DNA of 64,000 bases from Pratylenchus scribneri. Its lineage: Eukaryota; Nematoda; Chromadorea; Rhabditida; Pratylenchidae. The position numbers were made by a program, and so were the translations under genes. This document shows, piece by piece, positions 33,686 to 45,500 of this stretch. The stretch spans positions 1-64,000 of the forward strand of contig JAQSEB010000102.1 in assembly GCA_030063045.1 (NCBI GenBank), written 5' to 3'. The stretch's first letter is position 1. Each line of letters starts with the position of its first letter. The notes beneath the pieces were generated by a model, which saw only the letters and a program-made list of their open reading frames with translations, was not told where the DNA came from and did not search any database.

Positions 33686-35185
33686 TAGGGTTGGAGGGAG
33701 TCGGTTAACCGAACCGAAACCGAAACCGAAAACCGGGTTTTTTGGGCCAAAAACCGAAACCGAAAACCGGGGTTCGAAAACCGGGAAAACCGAAAACCGA
33801 GGGTCCAAACCGACCGGTTTTTCGGTTTTTCCCTTTCAACATAAAAAGCAATTTTCGATAAAAATTTACTTTGTGCAGCTAATTTTAGCTAAAATTTTTT
33901 CCTTGCGGGCCCATTTTTAATCAAAATTTTATATTTCGAGATCATTTTGGCTTAAAATTTCTCATAAAATGATAATTTATTATTCCAATTTTATTACTGA
34001 ACTATACTTTTATTCAAATAGATGGGGCTATTATTTAAATTAAATTTAATAAGATTTTTCATTATTATTTGGTTGATATTAGATATTAAAAATATGCCTA
34101 TTTAAATACAAATAAATAGTTTACAATGCTATGAATATTTAATATTTGAGGGTGTAAGACTTAAATCTTTGCACGAAGTGACGGGCTTAAGATAGAAGGA
34201 TGAAATAGGCTAATTTTTATTTCTGTAGAGCAATTTTTGTCTAAAATTTTCCCCTATCGGGCCCATTTTTGATTAAAATTTTCCCCTATCGGGCCCATTT
34301 TTGACTAAAATTTTCCCCTATCGGGCCCATTTTTGATTAAAATTTTTCCCTATCGGGCCCATTTTTGACTAAAATTTTCCCCTATCGGGCCCATTTTTGA
34401 TTAAAATTTTTCCCTATCGGGCCCATTTTTGACTAAAATTTTCCCCTATCGGGCCCATTTTTGATTAAAATTTTTCCCTATCGGGCCCATTTTTGACTAA
34501 AATTTTCCCCTATCGGGCCCATTTTTGACTAAAATTTTCCCCTATCGGGCCCATTTTTGATTAAAATTTTTCCCTATCGGGCCCATTTTTGACTAAAATT
34601 TTCCCCTATCGGGCCCATTTTTGATTAAAATTTTTCCCTATCGGGCCCATTTTTGACTAAAATTTTCCCCTATCGGGCCCATTTTTGATTAAAATTTTTC
34701 CCTATCGGGCCCATTTTTGACTAAAATTTTCCCCTATCGGGCCCATTTTTGATTAAAATTTTTCCCTATCGGGCCCATTTTTGACTAAAATTTTAAACTC
34801 CTAAAAGTCGATTTTTGTTCGAATTTTGCCTTCCAGAGCCAATTTTGGTCTTGATTTTCCTGACGGGGCCATTTTAGCTTAAGCTTTCTCGCTGCGAGGC
34901 TATTTTTGGTTAAAAATTTCTCTCAATATAGTAAGAATATTTAGAAATTGTTGAAAGAAAAAGTATTGGGAATCTTATTCAAATTATTTTGTTCGTTTTT
35001 TTCGATATTTTCTGAAAAAAAAATTTTTTAAAAATTTTATGACCATTTTTCAAAAAATCGAAAAACCGGAAAACCGAAACCGAAAACCGAGAATTTTTTC
35101 AAACCGAAACCGAAAACCGGCATTGGGAAACCGGTAAAACCGAAAACCGGTACCCCCGGTTTAAAACCGACTCCCTCCAACTCTA
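33686..35185. mobile_element. hAT-like element inserted at the start codon of the 237-aa gene
   Basis: It begins TAGGGTTGGAGGGAGTCGG and ends CCGACTCCCTCCAACTCTA, flanked by a perfect 8-bp duplication ATTTTTAC at 33678-33685 and 35186-35193. The arms continue with CCGAAACCG/CGGTTTTCGG words. The left duplication overlaps the first two bases of the gene's ATG (minus strand). The middle carries a 32-bp minisatellite. Confidence 0.88.
34235..34795. repeat. 32-bp minisatellite inside the hAT-like element, about 17 units
   Basis: The unit is AAAATTTTCCCCTATCGGG followed by CCCATTTTTGACT. Units alternate between GACT/TTCCCC and GATT/TTTCCC forms, giving mostly a 64-bp dimer period with some local doublets. 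The array is very homogeneous, suggesting recent expansion. Confidence 0.95.
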
Positions 35186-35193
35186 ATTTTTAC

Positions 35194-36533
35194 CTAGAAA
35201 TTTTTATTTTATTTTTATATAACAATCACGGGGTTTATTCAATTCAGAATTTTGGGCATGCTACCCTTTTGAAAAAATGCTTTATCGGCCATCGAGATCG
35301 ATAGTCCAAATAATTTAAATTCAAAAATGATGGGAATTTGCTTTTTGTCGAAAATATTGTCCTTTTTAACTAGAGAAATTTTGCCTTCTTTTTGTTAAAA
35401 ATGAATTAAAATTCAGGAATTTTTTGCCCATTGCCTTAACTTTGATCAGAAAAATATGTGGAAATAATTCTAATGGACCAAAAAGTGATGTGGCTGTCTA
35501 TAATGAATTCTTTGAATTTATTAAGGCACTTATTCGAATGGTAAATAGTCGATCCACTTTTTAGAAAATTCCAAATTTGGGCCATAAATTATGTGCATAA
35601 TAAATAGATTTTAATGAGTGACGATTGGATTAAAAATGTCGATGCAATTTGAGTCATCAATAATCAAAATATTTTCTATTTTTGGACAAAAATGAACCAG
35701 GATAATTTGTGCAATTTTTTCTTTTCATAAAAAATTGTGCAAATTAAAATTTTCGGAGATATAACTAGAATTAGTAGATTCATTTAGCGGATATAATTGA
35801 TTGACATCGTTCTAATCAGTGAAATAAAAGTAAATGATAATAGGAATGGTGGAAAAGAATAGTAGGGACTAGGGAAGTCGAGATCGACGAGTCTGGTCCG
35901 CATAAATCTGTCCTAAATGTCGGTCCGCAATAATGGTCTGAAAATGTCGGTCCGCAAATGTTTTATTCGGCAATGTCGTAACACGCAATACTTATCGCTT
36001 TTTATTGTTTTTTTCCGGCAAATAAAAGATTCATTCTTTCTCATTGAAAGACTCGAAATCATTATTATTAAAATTTAATTTTCGATATTTTTTCTTTGTT
36101 TTTTAGGGAGAATAAATGTTAAAGAATTTTTTTCTTGATAGGCAAGTTAATAATAAAGAGAAATTGAAAAATAAACATATTGAATTTTTTATTGTCAAAA
36201 TATATCAGATCAGATAAAATATACTTTTGCGATTTTCAAATGGCCATAACTTGGCCAAAAATGCTAGAGCGCTCAAAATTTCTGACATTTTCCTAATAAG
36301 CTCTTCAAGACGCGTCGATTGATATATCATTTACCAAAAAAATTTTTTCCAAAATTGCGTACAGATAACAAACACATAAGTACCGAAAAAATTTTAAAGA
36401 TGACAAAATTTATCAGGGAATAAATGGTATATATCAATTATGTGGTTTCGGGAAATTCTGTTTTGCATTAATTTGAATTTGATAATTTTTGCCGAAATTC
36501 ATCATTATTGCCAATTTTTGGATTTTCAACCAA
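35194..36533. other. AT-rich gene-free region
   Basis: Between the hAT-like element and the stop codon of the 620-aa gene I found no exon chain and no clear repeat, apart from a short block of GTCGGTCCGCA words near 35890-35955. Confidence 0.5.
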
Positions 36534-39500
36534 TCACTGATCTGCTTTGCCAGGCAATTGGTTGAATGCAACTACTTCGCTGTAATTGCCACTTGTATTA
36601 TCAAGTCCAATGGCCACCTGAAATTTAATAAAAAAAATTTTATTTTTCATGGAGAGCTTCTATATATGGACTTAGAAAAATATAACCGGAAAATTTTCCA
36701 AACAGTTTGATTATGCTTATACCTTATATTAAAATAATATTCTTCTAGAGATATGGTTGAGATAAATGATAGATATTATTTTAAAATTATATTCTAGTGT
36801 TTGGAAGCAACTGAAAGTTTCCTTTTAAAAGTTTATAAAAAGATTTATATTCATAAAAATTATAATAATAATTTTAAAATATAATTTCGAAAGATTATTA
36901 AATAATTTTGCTATAAAAAATTTAAAATCAATTTTGATAAAAAATTATAAATTTACATTTTAAATTTTTCGAATTTTGAAAAGAATTGTATTTATCGACT
37001 TACTAAAGGTCTCATAAAATTTTAATAATGTATTATTTTTTTTGTAAAAATTATTTAAATATATTTTTTTTCAAATTCCATAGAATTTTATTTTGGAATT
37101 CACCTTGCGTGACAGAATCACACGGGTTGGATATTTTTCTGCTTGCTCTAAATGGAAGACCATGTTCTTGAAAGAAAGTTTCATCTGATCGCTGCAGCGG
37201 TGACGAATTGAGAAAGTCAAGTTTGTACTTTTTGTGGAATCAATTCGAAGAGCAATCATGAAATTTCCTTCAGCATCAATTATTGAAACTGAAAAGTATC
37301 AAGAGATAAAATAAGAATAAAATTTCCCCATTGTTCTATTAGATGGAAAGAAATTTCTCAAATTGAATTTTATTCATTAAAAAGTTTTCCAATGAATGTA
37401 TTTTTAGTATTTATGCAAACATTGTTGCGCTTCTTAAATAAAATTCAAAATTCGTTAAAATACCAAAAATTCCTTTCTTGTGGGTTATTTACAAATGCAA
37501 ATTGTTTCGTCTGGAAAATGTCAGCCTTGTTCATTAACCATTTTTATATCTTTCAGGAAAATGTTATGTTTCCCCTCTTTCTTATTTATTTTTAGCATTT
37601 TTTTCTTATCATTGAAGGCAAATTAATAGAAGCCGAATAAATTTTAAAGGCCGAGGCCAATTTCTAGATGCGACGGATAAATTCTAGAAATCTAGACGAA
37701 ATTTTAGAGGCCGAGGAGAATTTCATCCCGGGGCATGATTCAAAAAAATCAAGGCGGAATTTTGAATGCCAAGTTGAGAAAAGAAAACTTCATTTTACAA
37801 AAAACAAGACCAGAATTCATCACGAATTATGACACATCCTCCAGTCCAGAATCATTCTTCGGTCCTCTATAAGTTCGATTTGGCTTATACTAGAATTTTT
37901 CTAATTCTCTTGAAATTCGCCAAGAGTTCTAGAATTTCGACTAGGCATCTAAAAATTTGTGTTCAGTGATAAAATGTAAAAAAGTAGAGATGAAGAAGGT
38001 AAAATTATTATTGCCAAATACTAATTAAATTTTTATATGATTTGATTAACTATTATTCTATTGCTGGCGAACTAGTATTAAATAGAAATAATAAAAATGT
38101 AAATTCTAAACTAACGCCTTAGATAAATAAAATGCAAAATTTTTGAGTTAGCTAAATACAATGCAAAAATTGTTGTATTTCTTAAAATAAAATATAAAAA
38201 TTCAATAAATTACAAAAAACTTCGTTCTTGTGGGTTGTTTAAAAAATACAAAATTGTTTCCTTCTATTTTCAATTTCTTGATTTTCTTTAAAAATATTTT
38301 CTTCCGGAAAATGTTCGTCAAAGATTTTTATTCCATTCCGAAAAATTCCAATTTTTCTAATTTTGATTATAACCAGCGCGCAAAATTTTATTTGCCACGA
38401 TAAGGATCGGGAATGAATGTAAGATAATCGTCACTAACAAAATGTTTTAATTGTATAAAATAAAACATTACCAAATTCATCTTTGACTTTTTCAACTGTT
38501 GTTGCGTCAAAAGATTGGAAGATTTCCGTGTTGATTTTAAGACTAGAAGCAAAATAATTCCGTTTTTGATTACAAAAGAAACATCCGTCCAGCAGAATCA
38601 GCATATATTTTCCCTAAGAAATTTTAAAAAATTGCATTAATTATTTAAATAAATCTGATATTAAATTCATTTCAGCAGATTAATATAAATTTTGGATATG
38701 GATGAAGTAAACATGTTTTAAGGAAATTAAAATATTTTAAATATTAATTCCCCGTAGCGGATAATGAAATCACAGGAAAGAGCGAGGGGAGTGAGGGTGC
38801 AGACTGCAGATTATCCGCGGATACTCCCCGTCCCTTACTCGTTCGGGATATTTTGAATTTTTTTAACTCAAATTTAAAAATTGTGCAAATATTTAAACCT
38901 TTTTTTCTGTATTAAAATTATTTTAATTATCTTATTTGTGTCTAAACGACCATCAGGGTTACCATCTCCAAAAAAAAAAAAATAAATCGGCATATGGATC
39001 AAAAAAAAATAGCAAAAATTCAATAATTCAATAAAAAATAAGGGTTGTGGGGATGCGGGGAACGGTTAATTCGTGTAATCGGGCGCGGGAAATGGGACGG
39101 CGAATTTGCCAAAATTCTTGCGAATACCCGTCCCCGTCCTGTGAACTGGGAATTAACCCTAATCCCTTTATCATTTATCTAAATCTTAATCTGAAACTTT
39201 CGAAATCTCTCCTGCAAGACAATCTTTATTTGCTAGCTTTTTATTATAATGAAACGATAAATATGCTTGACAAAAAGTTAGGCGGTAATAAAATTTAGCT
39301 ATTTTAATATCTAACCTTATCGCGATCTGTTTTGTCCATAAATTTCTCAAAATCCACATTGTCGTAATGGTATGCCCGCCAACAATATGCCAATGTGTCG
39401 AAATGAGGATGACCACAAATTGGAAGCAACGCAACATCGTGAAAATTTTTGAAACAATCAAAGATAGGCTTCTGGATTTCAACCGCACTGGTATATTCCT

Positions 39501-42500
39501 CATATTTACCATACGAGTATTTTCTGTAATTATGATATGGAAAATATGAATAAAAGAATTATTATGTCTAATTTGAATGGCTTAAAAATAAAACAATTGT
39601 TCTTGCGTTCAGTTTTTAGTATTAATTATACATTTCTAGAGCTAAAACGATCCCAAATTAACGTTGTGAACTGTTATCAATTTTTTAAAATTTTGTAACG
39701 AATAATTTGATAGGGAAATGGTAATAAACGGTTTTAATTAATAAATTATGAGCTTAAGGTCTAAAACGATTGTGCGATAATGTATTTATGATTAGTAAAA
39801 GCGAATGCATGGATTTTTTAACCATTAAAAAATTTTAGGGCTGTAACTTTTTCTAATCATCGTATATATTTTTCCACCCATAGTACCGTTTCCCCATCTA
39901 CCAATCAGATTGATGCTAATGTAATATATAAGATATTTAAAAAATTTTGAAAAAAATCTTCAAAACTACCTGCTGGATGGAAGTTTCCTGAAACAATTTC
40001 CCTCAATATCAAATAAAATCTTATCCTTCAAGCCTATCTCATTTCCTTTGTATAATGTTTCCGATGTTTCTCTATAAATCGGATCTTTTTTGTTGTCTTT
40101 AAACCAATCACTGGGCACACAACTATAATCTTTCCATAAACAATGGCAATTTTGTTTTCCTAAAAAATCATGCTAACAAAATTTTAAAATAATAGAATTC
40201 ACCTTGGAAACAATATGGCTTTAGCAATTCTGTTGGAATTCGAATTCGATAGAGAAACAGGCCCTTCGTTATTTCAGAAGATTCAGCTATAATAAGAATA
40301 TATAATGAAATTTTCAAATTGGACATCGTCCCCATTTGACATCCTCATAGTAAAAGTCGACATTTTTGGTTCTTTTCGGTTATCAGCCCTTCTATCAGAA
40401 AATGTTGAAAATCAAATTCTAAGGGTAATTTTGGGTGAAGAATCCGAAATGCCGAAATTGGTATTTCCTGAGATTTATTCAACTCTTTGGCAGATAAATT
40501 TAAGAAATCGGATCGGCTTCTAGACATCATGGGTTAAAGTAGTGTTGCGCTCCCGAAGGTCGGGGGCGAGTTGGACGGGGGGGGGGGGGGGGGGGTGATC
40601 GGGGGTGACCCTTCGGAGGCTGGGTCGTGGGTGATCTTAACGGGGACCCCCGCGGGGATCCCCGCGGGAGCGGGGGTAGTGTAAATTTGTTATTTTTTAA
40701 ATAAAAAAATTTTTTAAAAAAAAAATTTCAGCCCAAAAATGACCCCGCAGTGAAAAATTTTAATGAAAAATAGTAGGCAGAGATAAATTAAAACAAAAAA
40801 TTTAAAAAGCATTACTCAAAATTTCTTTGAAATTTCCCATCCAGAAAAAAATCCAATAATATGGGGAGCATGTTCACCCCCGCGGGGGTACGGGGGCGCG
40901 GGGGTTGCACATGCGGGTGTGTCGGGGGTTTCGGGGGTGGAACCTTCGGGGGCCGGGTCGGGGGTGAGGCCCAAAATCTTCGGGGATCCCCGTCGGGGGT
41001 GGCCCCCGCGGGGACGGGAGCGCAACCCTAGTTAAAGTTAGAGCACCGGAAGCGGGATATGAAATCCAATGTAAAGTGTTACTAAAAATTTCATATACTA
41101 AATTGATAATGTCAAGTTGAATAACCTACCGCAATATATTCAAGTATTATTATTATCAGGTACCTCTTGCTGTGAATGCTTTGCCTTGGCAACGTTTTCT
41201 CGATTGGATCAAAATGCAGCTAGATTCTTCACATTTTTCAGGATTTATGACTAAAAATCAAATATTTTTATAAAGCACAATTGATTTGACATATAGTTTA
41301 TAAAATTATTTCATATTAAATGAGAGATACTTGCAGTTTGGTAATTTAGCATTTATTTCTAATAAAAATTTCGAAATTTCGTTATTTCATTCTAAGCATA
41401 TCTACACATATCAATCAATCTCTTTTGTTGGATTTGTATTAGAGTATAAATATAAATATAGAAAATTGCTAAAAATTCGAAAAAATTTGGAAATTTTTTA
41501 AATATCGCCGATACCAAATCTTGTGGTATTAGACACGACATGGATGGTATACTACTCTCCTAATTTTTAATCCTATCCTACCAAATTTAGCATAATCCTC
41601 TACAAATTAAGCATTAAAATCTTTTTTATTTTAAATTATTTATTTAACCAAATTAGTTTTGAGTCAGGTGAAAATATCATGAAAAGACCTAATCAATAAG
41701 AATTGATTGACTGATTATAATCGTGAACTTAGATAGGTTTGGGACAAAACTGAAAATCCGGCAAAACTGGAAATTACTCGCTATTTCGCCGAAGAAGCAG
41801 ATCACCAAACTATATCCCTAGCTCTAGCAACAACTCTATGCGCACACCAACCCTATCCTAACCCTAACCTTAGTTTTTTCTGCTTCTCTGACGGAACGAG
41901 TTCGTGATCTCCCATTTTGCCAAAAACTTTCATTTTATACCCACATTTATGGGCCACCAGCAAAAAATAAAAGTTTTAATAAATTTAATAATAAAAATAA
42001 GAATCGCTAAAACTATGTTATTGTTAAATAAAATTACGTCTGCAATCGTCATGCAATTTCGGGCTCACGCAAGCTTTGACACTATCATACCATTTGCAAT
42101 TTTTTGATTTGCATTGGTTGTCGGAAAATCGACCTATGTAAAGTTTAAAAATTAAAAAAAAAACATAATGAAGGGAATGAATAAAAACAGATAATTAGAT
42201 TAAAATTAAAATATGACTTCTATAAAATCAATTTTGGTATTTCTTAATTATCTTTACTCATATTTTTTCCACGGATGGTACTTTTTTTACATGAAAATAA
42301 TACTTTTTTTACATGAAAAAACACTTTTTTTACATGAAACATTTCGCATACTTTTTTTACATGAAAATAATACTTTTTTTACATGAAATTGATTTTATTG
42401 CAACGAAAAGAATCTTTTTTAGATATAGCTCTGGATATAAGGGGATATACGTGGATTAAGGGGGATTAAGCCGGATTAAGCCCCGTAAAGGATGGGCGAT

Positions 42501-45500
42501 AGTCTTGGTTTGGCTCTTTGCTTCCAGCTTCGCCAGAATCCTATTCTCCGCACTCCTAACCTTATTCCCTAGCCCCTAACTAAGCTTAATCCGGCTTAAT
42601 CCCCCTATATCCACTTTAATCCCCCTATATCCATCTTAATCCCCCTATATCTGGCTACCCGCATGCTCCGAACCCCTAAACCCCTAGATCCCATGCCGCC
42701 CCTAACCATAACCCTAATCCCTAGCCCCTAATTAAGCTTAATCCGGCTTAATCCCCCTATATCCACCTTAATCCCCATATATCCGGTTATATCCCGCGCA
42801 CTATCAGGCACTACCCGACCTTCCACTGGCACGTAGGACCATTTCCCGTCCATTTCGGGGCTTAATCCGGCTTAATCCCCCTTAATCCACGTATATCCCC
42901 TTATATCCAGAGCTATATCTAAAAAAGATTCTTTTCGTTGCAAAAAATCAATTTCATGTAAAAAAAGTATTATTTTCATGTAAAAAAAGTATGCGAAATG
43001 TTTCATGTAAAAAAAGTGTTTTTTCATGTAAAAAAGTATTATTTTCGTGTAAAAAAAGTATTTCTCTTTTTCCACCCGCAAAATTACCTTATTGGTTACC
43101 CTGAAAATGAAAAACTTAAAATCATGTTTTTTTCATCCTTTTAAAATAAAATATGTAGAATATAAAAAACAATAAATTTTAAAATCTGAGTAAAATTAAT
43201 TAAGAAATACCTCATCAATTTTTAAATTTATTAGTTAATTATTTTTAAAGATTTTTCAAATTAACAATTTCATAATTTATAATAGCAATAGATACTGCAT
43301 TAATTTTCAGCTAATAAAATTTTATTTTTAATTTAAAAATAAAATAAATGTGAATAATAGATCATTAATTTTCTTCTTTTGAAATTACCGCAGAAATTAT
43401 TATCGACCAAATGGCAAACATTCTGATCCCAACCGCAATGTTCAAAATAATTGCAACGTTCCTCATCGGTAATTTTGTCTTGGAATTCAAAAATTAAGAT
43501 ATACAAAATTGTAAAATATATAATTTTAATCCTAGGATATAAGTATTAGGGTTGCATAATGTCGGTTTTAAACTAAGGGTTTCGGTTTTCCCGGTTTTCC
43601 AATGTCGGTTTTCGGTTTCGGTTTCGGTTTGAAAAATTCTCAGTTTCCGATTTCAGTTTGACTAAAATGGCCGTATCTTCTTTAATTTTGGGTCTTAGGC
43701 GATACAGATAACTGATTATAGATCAGTTCATCAAGGCGCGTCGAATGATATATAATATGTCCCAAAATATTAAAGTTCAAATTTTTCGAAACCGGTTTGT
43801 GAACCGGAAACATTTCAGAGAGTATAGCTAATGAAAAACTAATGCCAAATTCGAATTTCTCATTATCAAAAAAATCCTAAATACACATTTTTAGCTTAAA
43901 ATAAAACCAAAAAAATTTTTTGGGAAAAAGAGGGAACAAACTAAAATATTACCCAAAATTTTTACCAAAAATTAACCTTCCGAACAAAATCCAAAAACGG
44001 AAGAACCTATCGGTTTGGACCCTCAATTTTCGGTTTTCCCGGTTTTCGAAACTCGGTTTCGCTTCGGTTTACAAACTTTGTAGAACCCTAATAGCCATAG
44101 ACACTTTTATAGCGGCTAATGAGCTTTCATTTCATGATTTGGTAAAAATTAGATTATGATAATTTATGTAATTCATCGATTAAATTAACCTGTTAGAATA
44201 AATGTTATTTTTAGTGCTGCCAAATTAATGGAAATCCATGGCCTGAAAATCACATATCTGATGTTCTTTTCATCAATACTTGACAAAATCATTGATTTTA
44301 TAATCCAAATTTTTTCCATTTTTCGCACCTATATCCATTTTTTTCCATTCTTATATCCATTTTTTCCATTTTTTTCGAAATTTTCAAGAAATTTATCAAA
44401 AAATGCCCGCCCCCTAAAAAGTCGAGAGCAGCCCAATTCGCATCTACCCAAAATCTTTATTGCCCAAAATCTATACTACAAGGAAAGCCCAATTCGCATC
44501 TACCCAAAATCTTTATTGCCCAAAATCTATACTACAAGGAAAGTGCCCAAAATCTATACTGCCCAAAATCTATATTCAGCCAAAAATGCCCAAAATCTAT
44601 ACTACAGGAAAAATGACCAAAATCTATATATTACCTCAAAATGGCCAAAATCACTATTTTTTAAAATTATAATTAAAAATGTTTAATAATATGTTTCCGG
44701 GGAAATTTTTGCCGCTGATTTCGAATTCGATGTCCATTTTGTTTTATCTATTAATCCAAGCAAATATTAAAAATGTTTAATAATATGTTTCCGGGGAAAT
44801 TTTTGCCGCTGATTTCGAATTCTATGTCCATTTTGCTATATCTATTAATCCAAGCAAATAATTATGCAACTCATGAATTTTGTGGTTCAATAAATAAATT
44901 AGATGATGCAATTGGTGAATTAGGGTATGAAATCGACGAGAAACCACGTGCCATCGACGAGAACCTACGTGCAACTGTCTAAAAACCACTTGCCACCGAC
45001 GAAAGACTAAATGCCATCGAGGTTATAGCATGCCATTTGTCAATAATGGCACGTCTTTCCGTGATGGTGGCAAGAATTTTTTTTTGTTTTTTTGCCAAAT
45101 TCTTTCTGGCCATAGCATTGAATGCGATATTTCCCCCAATTTTATTCCCTACTACAAATTTGTAATTTGCTCCCATTACATCTGTTGATGTTGAACAATT
45201 CTTCTCTATTTACAAATCTATCCTTTCTGATAATCGAATGAGTTTTTCCCTCGAAAATTTGGAAATGTATCTTATTTGCAATTTTAACTACAATTGAGCT
45301 TTTTTCAGCATTTTGAACCTTTTTTGATAAAAATTTTATTTCCATTTTATGTCCATTTTTCAGGTCTATTTCCATTTTTATATCCATTTTTCACGATTTT
45401 ATATCCATTTTTAATGGCCATTTTTCGCGATTTTATATCCATTAATTTGGCAGCCCTAATTATTTTATAATCTTATTTTGGTTTTAATAATACATATGTG

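Noticed and set aside
33416..33920. 130- and 166-codon frames crossing into the CCGAAACCG repeat
   Set aside because: They run from the first exon of the TTL-like gene, or its antisense, into transposon sequence. The exon ends at a good donor at 33461.
44228..44686. 152-codon frame in the hAT transposon
   Set aside because: Its second half is a CCCAAAATCTATACTAC minisatellite and its first half shows no transposase motif.
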